64,000 nucleotides of DNA from Chryseobacterium culicis (GCF_002979755.1 NZ_PCPP01000002.1:699146-763145), one strand, 5' to 3'; shown: positions 39,714 through 48,768, counted from the first letter of the stretch. Numbers and translations are program-made. Notes: generated from the letters alone by a model not told the origin.

Positions 39714-40659
39714 AAAAAGAGATTTTGGAACTTTTATCAGTGACAGTTTCAATTTTTTCAAATTATACGGAAAGAATTACTTTAAAAATTATATCCTGAT
39801 CAATGGCTTACTTTTGATTTTAATGGTAACCGTTGTAGTATTTGGGTATAAAGAATTCTTTTCTCAGATATTCGGATCCAATCTAGGCGGTGAGAGCTAT
39901 TATTTTGAACAATATTTTTCAGAAAACTCCGGTATGCTGATTACCGTAGGGCTGCTTACCTTCCTGCTTTTCATGGTTCTGATGATCGTCAATTATCTGT
40001 ATCCGGTCTTTTACTTAAAAAGAATTGCACAAGGTGCAGAAAAGATAAAAGCTGATGAAATTCTGGGTGACTTTAAGAATAATGCAGGAAGAATTGCGAA
40101 GCTGTGTCTGGGAATGATCTTTATCGTTACTCCGATCATATTGTTTGTCGTAGGGTTTTCTTACATCCTTATTTTTATTATTATCGGATTCTTTCTGATA
40201 TTGCTTCTTTATCCGACCATATTTAATTTCACTACATTTCTGATGTATGATTATTTTAATTCGGACAGAGGTTTCTGGGAAAGCCTGAGCTATGCTTTAA
40301 GATCACAGTTTTCTTACCCGAATGGCAGTGAAAAATCACCATACTGGAAATATTGGGGTGCTGCATTTGTAATGTTTATTATTATTTACATTGTAACCTC
40401 TATATTCACATTTATTCCGATGATATTCTTTTACGGATCGCTTCTTACAACAACACCGGATGGAAACTTTGAACAAAATCCTTTTACCGGGACTGTCGGA
40501 ATTTTGTTTTTTGTTTTCTACGGAATTTCAATGCTGCTTTCATTTTTCCTTTCAAACCTGATGTATGTGAATGCAGGATTAATGTATTACGACAGTAGAA
40601 CAGATCTTCATCAGAAAGTAGAACTTGCAGAAATAGACACGATTGGAATCAATGAATAA
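39697..40659 (+). CDS. Polytopic membrane protein of the MoxR cluster
   Basis: 320 residues from the ATG at 39697 (MIQFYKKRDFGTFISDSF). An earlier in-frame start at 39652 would overlap SpoIIM by 62 bases and is less likely. About six membrane helices; the long soluble loop at about 190-220 (LSYALRSQFSYPNGSEKSPY) recalls glycerophosphoryl-diester-phosphodiesterase membrane-domain-like proteins, but no family is certain. Overlaps the next gene by 8 bases (ATGAATAA). Probably an integral component of the same membrane system. Confidence 0.8.
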   Translation: MIQFYKKRDFGTFISDSFNFFKLYGKNYFKNYILINGLLLILMVTVVVFGYKEFFSQIFGSNLGGESYYFEQYFSENSGMLITVGLLTFLLFMVLMIVNYLYPVFYLKRIAQGAEKIKADEILGDFKNNAGRIAKLCLGMIFIVTPIILFVVGFSYILIFIIIGFFLILLLYPTIFNFTTFLMYDYFNSDRGFWESLSYALRSQFSYPNGSEKSPYWKYWGAAFVMFIIIYIVTSIFTFIPMIFFYGSLLTTTPDGNFEQNPFTGTVGILFFVFYGISMLLSFFLSNLMYVNAGLMYYDSRTDLHQKVELAEIDTIGINE

Positions 40660-41443
40660 AATTCTTTTTTTATTACTGTTTTTTTTCTCTCTTGGGTTGG
40701 TTCGCGCTCAGGACGATAATCCTACTGCTGATGATCTGGTAGATTCATTATATACAACCGGGCATTATAGAAACATGCTGCGTGCAGATTCTGTACTGAT
40801 GAAATATCCGGTATCAGAGAATGAGGTGTATCCGAAAACATTCAAAGAAAATATTCCATCAAGATATAAAGGAAAGGAGTTTGATTATTCAGTATCAAAA
40901 CCTAGAGAATCTTTCTTTCAAAAGTTGATGCGAAAGCTTAATCAGATTATACAGGGAATTTTTGGTGAAACCACATTGACTAAGTCTGCAGAATTTACAA
41001 CGGTTCTTATTCGTCTGTTTGCCATTATTCTTGTAGGTTTTCTGCTTTACTTCATTATTAAATACATTATGGGAAGAGATGGAAATTTTATTTTTGGTAA
41101 AAAGAATAAAAAACTGGATCTTAACGTTCAGGAACTCCATGAGAACATCCATGAAATCAATTTCCCTGAAAGTATTGCAAAATTTGAACATGCAGGAGAT
41201 TACCGTTCAGCAGTCCGTTATCAGTTTCTGTTTATTCTTAAAAAACTGAGTGACAAAAAACTGATCAACTGGAATCCGGAAAAAACCAATAAGGATTATG
41301 CCACAGAGATAAAGGCTCCCCATCTGAAAAACGATTTCTCTAATCTGTCTTATATTTTTGATTATGTATGGTATGGAGAATTCAGTATTGAAGAACAGAG
41401 CTATCAGAAATTTAAAAATCAGTATCAGGCATTTAAACCATAA
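40652..41443 (+). CDS. DUF4129 protein
   Basis: 263 residues from ATG 40652; a TTG at 40643 is less likely. A signal sequence (KILFLLLFFFSLGLVRAQ) comes first, a soluble part with a proline-rich stretch follows, then one membrane helix (about 113-135). The C-terminal DUF4129 domain contains AGDYRSAVRYQFLFILKKL and YDYVWYGEF-like wording (IFDYVWYGEFSIEEQ). DUF4129 proteins occur next to MoxR/DUF58 and transglutaminase-like genes. The domain would face the cytosol, opposite the N-terminal periplasmic part. Confidence 0.88.
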   Translation: MNKILFLLLFFFSLGLVRAQDDNPTADDLVDSLYTTGHYRNMLRADSVLMKYPVSENEVYPKTFKENIPSRYKGKEFDYSVSKPRESFFQKLMRKLNQIIQGIFGETTLTKSAEFTTVLIRLFAIILVGFLLYFIIKYIMGRDGNFIFGKKNKKLDLNVQELHENIHEINFPESIAKFEHAGDYRSAVRYQFLFILKKLSDKKLINWNPEKTNKDYATEIKAPHLKNDFSNLSYIFDYVWYGEFSIEEQSYQKFKNQYQAFKP

Positions 41444-41454
41444 CAATAACAACC

Positions 41455-42612
41455 ATGAATAAAACTTTCAAAACATATGCTGCAATTTTCATCATTGTGA
41501 TGGTTATTCTGGCATTGCTTGAAGTTAACAAAAAAGAAACGACAGACTGGCGCAAGAATTTTGATATCAATGAAAAATCTCCGTTCGGGCTGTTTGTTTT
41601 TAATAATGAAGCGAAAGCTCTTTTTAAAAATAACCTGAAGAAAATTGAGCAGGTTCCTTACGAATACTACAACCAGCATAAAAAACAAGCCCACAATATT
41701 GTTGTTATTGAAAACAACCTCGATGGAGAATCATGGAAAAAGATACTGACTCAGGTGTCTGAAGGTTCAGATGCTTTTTTGATGGTAACCCGTATGCCTA
41801 AAGAAATTTCAGACAGTATCGGATATTACGATTCTGAGATCTCTTTTGAAGAAGAAAATGTATTGAAACTGACTGATAAAAAATTTCAGAATGATTTTAT
41901 TAAGCTGGACAAATTTCCATCGGGTAGAGGATTTTCATTTATAAAACCTAAAGTGGAAGTTTTGGGAAAAACAGTGGAGAAAAAGAATACAGATCAGGCC
42001 AACTTTATTAAAGTAAAGTTTGGAAAAGGAACTATTTATGCTCACACTGAACCTCTTTTTCTGACCAATTATTATCTTCTGAAACCTGGGAATACGAAAT
42101 ATGCACAGGATGTATTTTCCTATCTTCAGGATAGAGAAACCCTTTGGTTTGTATCCAACAAAAGTTCAACATCACGTTTCTTTATGAGATTTGTATTGTC
42201 AAATCCGGCTTTAAAATATGCCTGGTGGGTGCTTTTAGGAGGACTTGTCTTGTTTATTTTCTTTAATGCCAAAAGAAAACAGAGAATAGTACCTGTCACA
42301 GAGCCATTAAGAAATACTTCCCTGGATTTTGTGAAAAGTATTGGAAATCTGTATCTTCAGGAAGGTGATTTTCATGATATGATGGCGAAGAAAGCTCAGT
42401 ATTTTCTGAACAAAGTGAGAATGGATTTGTTGATAGACACCCAGAATATAGATGAAGAATTTGCCAAAAAGCTGCATCTGAAAACCGGAAAAACCATGGA
42501 GATGATCAATGAAGCTATAGTGCTTATCAAAAAAGCGCAAGATCCTTACGCCAGTGTAATGAAAGAAGACCTTACAAGGATTAATAAACTCCTTGATGAA
42601 ATACTTAAATAA
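41455..42612 (+). CDS. DUF4350 protein
   Basis: 385 residues. An N-terminal helix (about 6-22, ILVVIFAILVIL-type: AIFIIVMVILALLEV) is followed by a periplasmic domain (about 40-235) with the DUF4350 pattern SPFGLFVFNNEAKALFK, IVVIENNLDGESWKKIL and ILYAHTEPLFLTN-like GTIYAHTEPLFLTNYY. A second helix (about 247-265) precedes a cytosolic tail. Known only from this gene neighbourhood; function unknown. It is 11 bases after DUF4129. Confidence 0.88.
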   Translation: MNKTFKTYAAIFIIVMVILALLEVNKKETTDWRKNFDINEKSPFGLFVFNNEAKALFKNNLKKIEQVPYEYYNQHKKQAHNIVVIENNLDGESWKKILTQVSEGSDAFLMVTRMPKEISDSIGYYDSEISFEEENVLKLTDKKFQNDFIKLDKFPSGRGFSFIKPKVEVLGKTVEKKNTDQANFIKVKFGKGTIYAHTEPLFLTNYYLLKPGNTKYAQDVFSYLQDRETLWFVSNKSSTSRFFMRFVLSNPALKYAWWVLLGGLVLFIFFNAKRKQRIVPVTEPLRNTSLDFVKSIGNLYLQEGDFHDMMAKKAQYFLNKVRMDLLIDTQNIDEEFAKKLHLKTGKTMEMINEAIVLIKKAQDPYASVMKEDLTRINKLLDEILK

Positions 42613-42633
42613 TATAATAATTAGATAATAATA

Positions 42634-42710
42634 TAACGATGCAGTAAATGATAATGACAATCATGAGTATTCCCAGGAAGGGATTGTAATTATTGCATTG
42701 ATAATCGTTA
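42634..42710. repeat. 29-base inverted repeat upstream of the MoxR gene
   Basis: 42634-42662 and 42682-42710 are equal in length and complementary at 19 of 29 positions, identical in the outer seven (TAACGAT) and the inner six (ACAATC after inversion). The 19-base centre contains its own TCCC/GGGA hairpin. No T-run follows, so it is not a normal terminator. Confidence 0.6.
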
Positions 42711-42731
42711 GATCGGTAAATAAATTTTATT

Positions 42732-43763
42732 ATGGAAAACTTTGATAACCCCAATATAGAAAACCAAAGCTCTATCAATCTTGATAAAAAGGAAGAGCAG
42801 TTTCAGTCGAGAATTGATATGATTGAACTTCGTGCAAGTCTGGAGAAAGTAAAATCTGAGATCGGGAAAGTAATTGTAGGACAGGAGAAGATGATTGAGC
42901 ATCTTTTAGCGGCATTGCTTTCAAACGGGCACGTCCTTATTGAAGGTGTTCCGGGAGTCGCCAAAACGATCACCGCAAAATTACTGGCCAAAACAATTGA
43001 TGTAGGTTTCAGCAGAATTCAGTTTACACCGGATCTGATGCCTTCCGATATTCTGGGAACATCTGTATTTAATGTGAAAAACTCAGAGTTTGAATTTAAG
43101 AAAGGACCTATTTTTTCCAACTTCATCCTGATTGATGAGATCAACAGATCGCCTGCAAAAACACAGTCAGCATTATTTGAAGTAATGGAAGAAAGGCAGA
43201 TCACGATGGATGGTACACGCTATATTCTGGAAGAACCTTTCCTGGTTATAGCGACTCAAAACCCTATTGAGCATGAAGGAACATACAGACTTCCGGAAGC
43301 TCAGTTAGACCGTTTTTTATTCAAAATCAATGTAGGATATCCTAATCTTGAGCAGGAAATTGCCATCATTAAAAATCAGCACGAAAGTAAAAAAGAAGAT
43401 AAGACAGAAGGAATCAACCGTGTTATCACCGCTGAACAGTTGAAAAATTACCAGAATCTGGTAAAAGAAATCATTGTGGAAAATCAGCTGATGGAATATA
43501 TTGCTAAAATAATTATCAATACCAGAGAAAATCAATTCTTATATCTGGGTGCTTCTCCGAGAGCTTCACTGGCACTTCTTACGGCATCGAAAGCCTTTGC
43601 TGCTATAAAAGGAAGAGACTTTGTAACGCCTGAAGATATTAAAGAAGCAAGCTACGCTGTTTTAAGACACAGAGTCATTGTATCTCCGGAAAGAGAAATG
43701 GAAGGGCTTACTGCCGATGAAATTATCCGCCAGATTTTGGAAGGAATAGAAATTCCTAGGTAG
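42732..43763 (+). CDS. MoxR-family AAA+ ATPase
   Basis: 343 residues. Walker A GVPGVAKT (72-79), Walker B ILIDEINR, sensor-1 region VIATQNPIEHEGTYRLPEAQ, and the AAA lid ASPRASLALLTASKAFA. MoxR proteins act as chaperones for the assembly or insertion of partner enzymes or metal-binding proteins, usually with the adjoining DUF58 and VWA proteins. Here the DUF58 gene would follow directly, but a four-helix-bundle gene and heptad repeats separate them. Its stop codon is part of the first heptad. Confidence 0.95.
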   Translation: MENFDNPNIENQSSINLDKKEEQFQSRIDMIELRASLEKVKSEIGKVIVGQEKMIEHLLAALLSNGHVLIEGVPGVAKTITAKLLAKTIDVGFSRIQFTPDLMPSDILGTSVFNVKNSEFEFKKGPIFSNFILIDEINRSPAKTQSALFEVMEERQITMDGTRYILEEPFLVIATQNPIEHEGTYRLPEAQLDRFLFKINVGYPNLEQEIAIIKNQHESKKEDKTEGINRVITAEQLKNYQNLVKEIIVENQLMEYIAKIIINTRENQFLYLGASPRASLALLTASKAFAAIKGRDFVTPEDIKEASYAVLRHRVIVSPEREMEGLTADEIIRQILEGIEIPR

Positions 43764-43810
43764 GTAATAGATATTAGGTCGCAGGTAATAGGTGATAGCG
43801 GGTGAATGAT
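43762..43810. repeat. Heptad arm AGGTnnn, left of the four-helix-bundle gene
   Basis: AGGTAAT, AGATATT, AGGTCGC, AGGTAAT, AGGTGAT, AGCGGGT, GAATGAT without gaps. It starts inside the MoxR stop codon. Confidence 0.85.
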
Positions 43811-43834
43811 TAAATAGTTACAAAATTATTATAT

Positions 43835-44188
43835 ATGGCAAACTTTAAAGAACTTTTAGTCTGGCAGAAGTCTATAGATTTTGTTACTGAAATTTATAAA
43901 ACTACAGAGGCTTTTCTTAAAGATGAGATCTACGGATTGATATCACAAATCAGAAAGGCTTCAGTTTCTATACCATCCAATATCGCTGAAGGAAACTCAA
44001 GAAGAAGCAAACCTGATTATCTACAATTTTTAAAAATATCAAGAGGCAGTTGTGCAGAAGTAGAAACACAATTAATTATTTCAAAAAATCTCAAATTTTT
44101 AAATGAAAATGAGTATTTAAAATTAAATGAAAGGATTATAGAAATATCTAAAATGTTGAATGGCTTAACAAACGCTCTCCAACAATAA
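43835..44188 (+). CDS. Four-helix-bundle protein (S23/IVS family)
   Basis: 117 residues. Family signature: VWQKSIDFVTEIYK at the N-terminus, then the core KASVSIPSNIAEGNSRRSKP and YLQFLKISRGSCAEVETQL. Such proteins were first seen in intervening sequences of 23S rRNA genes and are now known scattered in many genomes; their function is obscure, though a related Avd protein helps retrohoming in DGRs. It lies between MoxR and DUF58, which normally are adjacent, and is bracketed by oppositely oriented heptad arms. That is the appearance of inserted cargo. Lower GC than its neighbours. Confidence 0.93.
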   Translation: MANFKELLVWQKSIDFVTEIYKTTEAFLKDEIYGLISQIRKASVSIPSNIAEGNSRRSKPDYLQFLKISRGSCAEVETQLIISKNLKFLNENEYLKLNERIIEISKMLNGLTNALQQ

Positions 44189-44218
44189 TAATGAAAGAGA
44201 TAGAGCTAATAAACGTCC

Positions 44219-44253
44219 ACCTAAAACCTTTTATCTGCAACCTGCAACCTAAC
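44219..44253. repeat. Heptad arm ACCTnnn, right of the four-helix-bundle gene
   Basis: ACCTAAA, ACCTTTT, ATCTGCA, ACCTGCA, ACCTAAC; reverse orientation of the left arm (AGGT). The DUF58 ATG follows at 44256. Confidence 0.85.
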
Positions 44254-44255
44254 CA

Positions 44256-45578
44256 ATGAAAAACTTATACATCAATACACATTTCTTTTTTACACTCATC
44301 GGAGTGGGGATACTGTATGTTCTGGCATTTTTCTTTCCGGTGCTGATGTGGGCAGCCCATATCGTACTATTGATCTGTTTTCTGGCTGCAATGGTAGATT
44401 TTCTGTTACTTTTTAATCAAAAGAATGCATTGCAGGCTCAAAGGATTCTGCCGGAAAAGCTGTCCAACGGAGATGAGAATTTTGTAAAAATTGATATTAA
44501 AAATAACTACAGCTTTACCATAAGCACCAAGATTATTGATGAAATTCCTTTCCAGTTTCAGAAAAGAGATTTTTTGATTGAAAAGCAGATTGCTTCCGGA
44601 GCAAATACATTCTTTCAATACTCACTGGAGCCCAAGGAAAGGGGAGAATATAATTTTGGAGGCTTGAATATCTATGCATCTTCCCCATTAGGACTGATCT
44701 CAAAAAGATTTATTTTTCAGAAGGATGCGATGTTGCCATCTTATCCATCGTTTATCCATCTCAGAAAATATGAACTTATGGCCATTCAAAGTGAATTTTT
44801 GTTAGGTGGAATCAAAAGAGTCAGAAAGCTTGGACACACTATGGAATTTGAGCAGATCAAAGAATATGTACCCGGAGATGATATCAGAACGATCAACTGG
44901 AAAGCGACCTCCAAAACAAATCGTCTAATGGTCAACCAGTTTCAGGATGAAAAATCACAGCGTATTTTTATGTTGATTGATAAAGGACGAACCATGAAAA
45001 TGCCTTTCAACGGATTAAGCTTACTGGATTATTCGATCAATGCAACGATGGCCTTATCTCATATTATTTTGAGAAAAGGAGACAGAGCCGGTATGATGAC
45101 TTTTTCTAAAAAAGCCGAAAATAAAATTGCTGCTGATAATAAATCCGGACAACTGAAAAAAATCTCCGAAGCTCTTTATAATATTAAAACAGATTTCTTT
45201 GAAAGTGATTTCAACCGTTTGTATCAGGATGTAAAATATTCTATCAATCAAAGAAGTTTAATTCTGCTTTTTACCAATTTTGAAACATTGGACGGACTGA
45301 ACCGACAATTGAAATATCTTCGGGGAATTGCTAAAAACCATTTGCTGGTCGTTGTATTTTTCAAAAACTCAGAGCTGCAGACACTGATCAACAAAAATCC
45401 TGAAAATATGCAGGAAATTTATGATGAGATCATTGCTGAAAAATTCGAATTTGAAAAGAAACTGATCATTCAGGAACTCCGCAAATACGGAATCTATACC
45501 GTTTATACTCTTCCGGAAAATTTGAATATTGATGTTATCAATAAATATCTGGAGATAAAAGCGAGAGGAATTTTATAA
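44256..45578 (+). CDS. DUF58 protein
   Basis: 440 residues. Two close membrane helices lie at the N-terminus (about 8-50), then a beta region, and the DUF58 signature is at about 210-222 (YVPGDDIRTINWKATSKTNR), followed by a VWA-like fold with DEKSQRIFMLIDKGRTM. Typical partner of MoxR ATPases, and probably the client-binding subunit. The signature lacks no expected residue. Its natural partner MoxR lies upstream beyond the inserted four-helix-bundle gene. Confidence 0.94.
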   Translation: MKNLYINTHFFFTLIGVGILYVLAFFFPVLMWAAHIVLLICFLAAMVDFLLLFNQKNALQAQRILPEKLSNGDENFVKIDIKNNYSFTISTKIIDEIPFQFQKRDFLIEKQIASGANTFFQYSLEPKERGEYNFGGLNIYASSPLGLISKRFIFQKDAMLPSYPSFIHLRKYELMAIQSEFLLGGIKRVRKLGHTMEFEQIKEYVPGDDIRTINWKATSKTNRLMVNQFQDEKSQRIFMLIDKGRTMKMPFNGLSLLDYSINATMALSHIILRKGDRAGMMTFSKKAENKIAADNKSGQLKKISEALYNIKTDFFESDFNRLYQDVKYSINQRSLILLFTNFETLDGLNRQLKYLRGIAKNHLLVVVFFKNSELQTLINKNPENMQEIYDEIIAEKFEFEKKLIIQELRKYGIYTVYTLPENLNIDVINKYLEIKARGIL

Positions 45579-45586
45579 CTTTGTAG

Positions 45587-45614
45587 AAGCAATAAGCAAT
45601 AAGCAATAAGCAAT
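45587..45614. repeat. Heptad array (AAGCAAT)4 running into the OsmC start codon
   Basis: Four exact AAGCAAT copies. The A and T at the end of the last copy are the first two bases of the OsmC ATG (45613). The array therefore forms the translation-initiation region. Confidence 0.95.
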
Positions 45615-46032
45615 GAAAATTACACTTAACAGAATAAACGACGACTTTTTATTTGAATGTACAAATGCACAAGGGAATTCCATTCTTTTGGATAATACTT
45701 CTCAGCCGGGAGCAAAAGGAGTTTCTCCAATGGAAAGTGTACTGATGGCAGTAGCAGGCTGCAGCGGAATTGATGTGGTTTCTATTTTAAAGAAACAGCG
45801 TCAGGATATCAAAAGTTTTCAGGCAGAAGTAGAAGGAGAAAGAGTGCAGGTAGATGATGCGAAACCTTTTAAATCTATTAAAGTGAAGTTCCTGTTAGAA
45901 GGAGAAATTGATCCTAAAAAAGCATTAAAGGCAGCAGAACTTTCTTTTGAGAAATACTGTTCTGTATCAAAAACGTTAGAACCCAATGTAGAAATCGGTT
46001 ACGAAGTCTATGTAAACGGAGAAAAAATATAA
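45613..46032 (+). CDS. OsmC-family peroxiredoxin-like protein
   Basis: 139 residues. OsmC/Ohr fold with the two redox cysteines in AVAGCSGIDVVSILKKQ and LSFEKYCSVSKTLEP. These proteins reduce organic hydroperoxides, with lipoyl or other thiol donors. The subgroup (YhfA-like, short N-terminus, QPGAKGVSPMESVLMA) is more general than Ohr. Start preceded by four heptads, no Shine-Dalgarno. Ends at a strong terminator. Confidence 0.9.
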   Translation: MKITLNRINDDFLFECTNAQGNSILLDNTSQPGAKGVSPMESVLMAVAGCSGIDVVSILKKQRQDIKSFQAEVEGERVQVDDAKPFKSIKVKFLLEGEIDPKKALKAAELSFEKYCSVSKTLEPNVEIGYEVYVNGEKI

Positions 46033-46050
46033 TCTCTTATTTAAAAATAG

Positions 46051-46080
46051 AAAAAGCCGGATGATTCATCCGGCTTTTTT
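46051..46080. terminator. Strong terminator between OsmC and the glucosidase
   Basis: AAAAAGCCGGAT (46051-46062), loop GATTC, ATCCGGCTTTTTT. Symmetric A and T runs, so usable from both sides. Confidence 0.93.
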
Positions 46081-46108
46081 ATTACTCATTACCTATTACT
46101 CATTAAAA
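46081..46108. repeat. Heptad tract at the glucosidase stop codon
   Basis: ATTACTC, ATTACCT, ATTACTC, ATTAAAA. It runs directly from the terminator T-run across the glucosidase stop codon (46103-46105). Confidence 0.85.
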
Positions 46109-48718
46109 GGTAAGTCTTGGTTTTATCAATTTCGCCACAGTGGCAGTCCAGCCTGTTTGATGAGAAGCTCCTACACCGCGGCCGTTGTCTCCATGGAAAT
46201 ATTCAAAGAAGGTGATATAATCTCTGAAATGTTCATCATAATTGAACTTTGGATTACCTCCATTGAAAGCCCTTTGGCCGTATTCATCCTTTAAAAATAT
46301 GGAGCAGAGCCTTTTGCTGATGTTTTGGGCCACTTCATCAAGATTTCTTTTATCACCACTTCCGGTTGGAAATTCTACTTTTAAACTATTTCCATAATAA
46401 AAATGGAAGCGTTGCAGACTTTCTACAATCAGGAAGTTGATCGGAAACCAGATAGGCCCTCGCCAGTTACTGTTTCCGCCAAACATCCGGCTGTCACTTT
46501 CTGCAGGAGTATAGTACACCATATTTTCTGATCCGTGTACAGAGAATACAAAAGGATTTTCTTCATATACTTTAGACATTGCCCGAATTCCGTAAGAACT
46601 TAGAAACTCATTTTCATCCAGCATTCTGGTCAATACCTTTGTCAGTCTGTTTTTTCGAAGAATACTCATCAGGTGTTTTCTTCCATGTCCTTCCTCATCC
46701 CAATGAGAAACCAGTTTGGTGAGTTCCGGTTTATTTTTTAGAATCCATTCCATTCTGGTTTTGAAATTCGGCATCTTTTCCAACAAATGATGATCTACAA
46801 TTTCAACAGCAAACATAGGAATCAAACCTACAATACTTCTTAATCTTAAAGAAACGCTTTCTCCATTTCCCAGCTGCAGCACATCATAGAAAAATCCGTC
46901 TTCTTCATTCCACAGGCCTTTCGTGCTTTCACCCAGATTTTCCATGGCTTCAGCGATATAAAGATAATGCTCAAAAAATTTAATTGCCATATCTTCATAT
47001 ACCTGATAATACTGGGCCAGTTCCATGGCAATACGCATCATATTCAATGCATACATCGCCATCCAGCTTGTGCCGTCTGCCTGTTCAAGATGCTGGCCAT
47101 CCTTTAATTCCATATTACGGTCAAAGGCACCGATATTATCAAGACCAAGGAATCCTCCACCAAAGATATTTTTACCGTTCTTATCCTTTCGGTTTACCCA
47201 CCAGGTGAAATTAAGAAGCAGTTTCTGGAATACTTTTTCTAAGAATAGTAAATCTGGTTTTCCATTATTTTTTTCATCAATTTTAAAAACACGGAAGCAC
47301 GACCACGCATGTACAGGCGGGTTTACGTCACTCATATTCCATTCATAAGCAGGAAGCTGTCCGTTAGGATGCATATACCATTCTTTGGTAAGGAGCAAAA
47401 GCTGTCCCTTGGCAAACTCCGCATCTATAATGGAGAAAGGTACACAGTGAAATGCCAGATCCCATGTAGCATACCACGGATATTCCCATTTATCAGGCAT
47501 GGAAATAATATCTTTATTATGAAGATGATTCCATTCAGTATTTCTTACATATTCATTGAAATTTCTTGGAGCTTCAAAATTAGGATCTCCTTTCAGCCAT
47601 TTTCCGATATTGTAATGATAGAACTGCTTATTCCAGAGAAGTCCTGCAAAAGCCTGTCGCTGAACATTTCTTTCATCTTCATTAACAGTATCATTCTGAA
47701 TTCCTTTATAAAACTCTTCGGCTTCAGCTTGACGGGTTTCAAAAATAGAGTCAAAGTTTTCAAAAGGCTTGTCTGCCTCATCAGGACATAGCCTGAACTC
47801 AAAAACTTTCGATTCCCCGGCATCAATACTCTCATCAATAAGAAAAGCAGCTTTGCTTCCTCTTTTTTCAGGATTTACAGTGTTTCCCTGATGAATAATA
47901 AAATCATTAATTCCATCCTTAAAATAGGTATTTTCAGATGGGGGAGCTCCATAAAGCTTTGGAGTATTGGTTTCATTGTCACAAAATACACTTTGGGCAT
48001 TTGAATTTCGGGAATACAGTTTCCTGATTGAAATACTGTCGTGTCCAATATTGATACTTCCGTCATGAGAAGTATTGAGTTCTCCTTTATAAGTATTATA
48101 TCCCCATTTCCAGTTGTTTCTAAACCATAGAGTAGGAGCCACAAGAATAGGAGCAGCATGCTGACTTCGGTTGCAGACTGTTACTCTGGCCAGAATATCA
48201 TTGTGATCAGCTTTACAATATTCGATGAAAATATCAAAATATTCATCATTATCGAAAATTCCGGTATCGAAAATTTCATACTCCGGTTCTTTCTTACTGC
48301 GTTTTCCGTTTTCTGCAACAAGCTCATCATAAGGAAACGCATTGATAGGATATTTATATACCATCTTCATATAGCTATGAGTAGGTGTATTATCCAGATA
48401 ATAAAAGATTTCTTTGATGTCTTCTCCATGATTCCCCTGAGGGTTACTCAATCCGAAGAATCGTTCTTTTACCATTTTATCTTTCTTATTCCAAAACGAA
48501 AAAGCAAAACAGAACAGCTGCTTTACATCAGAAATTCCGGCGATGCCTTCCTCTCCCCAGCGGTAAGTGTAGCTTTCAGCATTATTATGATTGGTAAAAT
48601 TCCAGGCGTTTCCGTTTGGGCTATAATCTTCCCGTACATTTCCCCACTGCCGGTTGCTTACATAAGGTCCCCAGTTTTTCCATTTGGTATCTTGTAATCT
48701 TTCTTTTTCAGCGGTCAT
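46103..48718 (-). CDS. GH63-type glucosidase (mannosylglycerate-hydrolase-like)
   Basis: 871 residues, cytosolic (no signal peptide). The C-terminal (alpha/alpha)6 barrel carries the family regions: WYATWDLAFHCVPFSIIDAE (general acid Asp region), WRGPIWFPINFLIVESLQRF, and HFRDYITFFEYFHGDNGRG, then HQTGWTATVAKLI. The N-terminal half is a beta sandwich starting TAEKERLQDTKWKNWGPYVS. Members act on alpha-glucosides or glucosyl/mannosylglycerate. The substrate is not fixed by sequence. Single gene with its own promoter. Confidence 0.85.
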   Translation of the reverse strand: MTAEKERLQDTKWKNWGPYVSNRQWGNVREDYSPNGNAWNFTNHNNAESYTYRWGEEGIAGISDVKQLFCFAFSFWNKKDKMVKERFFGLSNPQGNHGEDIKEIFYYLDNTPTHSYMKMVYKYPINAFPYDELVAENGKRSKKEPEYEIFDTGIFDNDEYFDIFIEYCKADHNDILARVTVCNRSQHAAPILVAPTLWFRNNWKWGYNTYKGELNTSHDGSINIGHDSISIRKLYSRNSNAQSVFCDNETNTPKLYGAPPSENTYFKDGINDFIIHQGNTVNPEKRGSKAAFLIDESIDAGESKVFEFRLCPDEADKPFENFDSIFETRQAEAEEFYKGIQNDTVNEDERNVQRQAFAGLLWNKQFYHYNIGKWLKGDPNFEAPRNFNEYVRNTEWNHLHNKDIISMPDKWEYPWYATWDLAFHCVPFSIIDAEFAKGQLLLLTKEWYMHPNGQLPAYEWNMSDVNPPVHAWSCFRVFKIDEKNNGKPDLLFLEKVFQKLLLNFTWWVNRKDKNGKNIFGGGFLGLDNIGAFDRNMELKDGQHLEQADGTSWMAMYALNMMRIAMELAQYYQVYEDMAIKFFEHYLYIAEAMENLGESTKGLWNEEDGFFYDVLQLGNGESVSLRLRSIVGLIPMFAVEIVDHHLLEKMPNFKTRMEWILKNKPELTKLVSHWDEEGHGRKHLMSILRKNRLTKVLTRMLDENEFLSSYGIRAMSKVYEENPFVFSVHGSENMVYYTPAESDSRMFGGNSNWRGPIWFPINFLIVESLQRFHFYYGNSLKVEFPTGSGDKRNLDEVAQNISKRLCSIFLKDEYGQRAFNGGNPKFNYDEHFRDYITFFEYFHGDNGRGVGASHQTGWTATVAKLIKPRLTF

Positions 48719-48737
48719 ATCTCATCATTTTTCCATA

Positions 48738-48768
48738 CGAAGTTAGTTTTTTTGAGAAGTAATTCCAA
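48738..48768 (-). promoter_or_regulatory. Promoter of the glucosidase
   Basis: Minus strand: TTG (48768-48766), 20 bases, TAACTTCG (48745-48738), 19 bases upstream of ATG 48718. The TTCG variant of the -7 box. Confidence 0.45.

Noticed and set aside
46061..46294. 77-codon ORF on the plus strand
   Set aside because: Antisense to the end of the glucosidase gene and starting inside the terminator.
47309..47791. 160-codon ORF antisense to the glucosidase
   Set aside because: No recognisable feature; lies over conserved catalytic barrel sequence.
48158..48697. 179-codon ORF antisense to the glucosidase
   Set aside because: Long only because the real gene on the other strand lacks stops in that frame; no motif, no start context.
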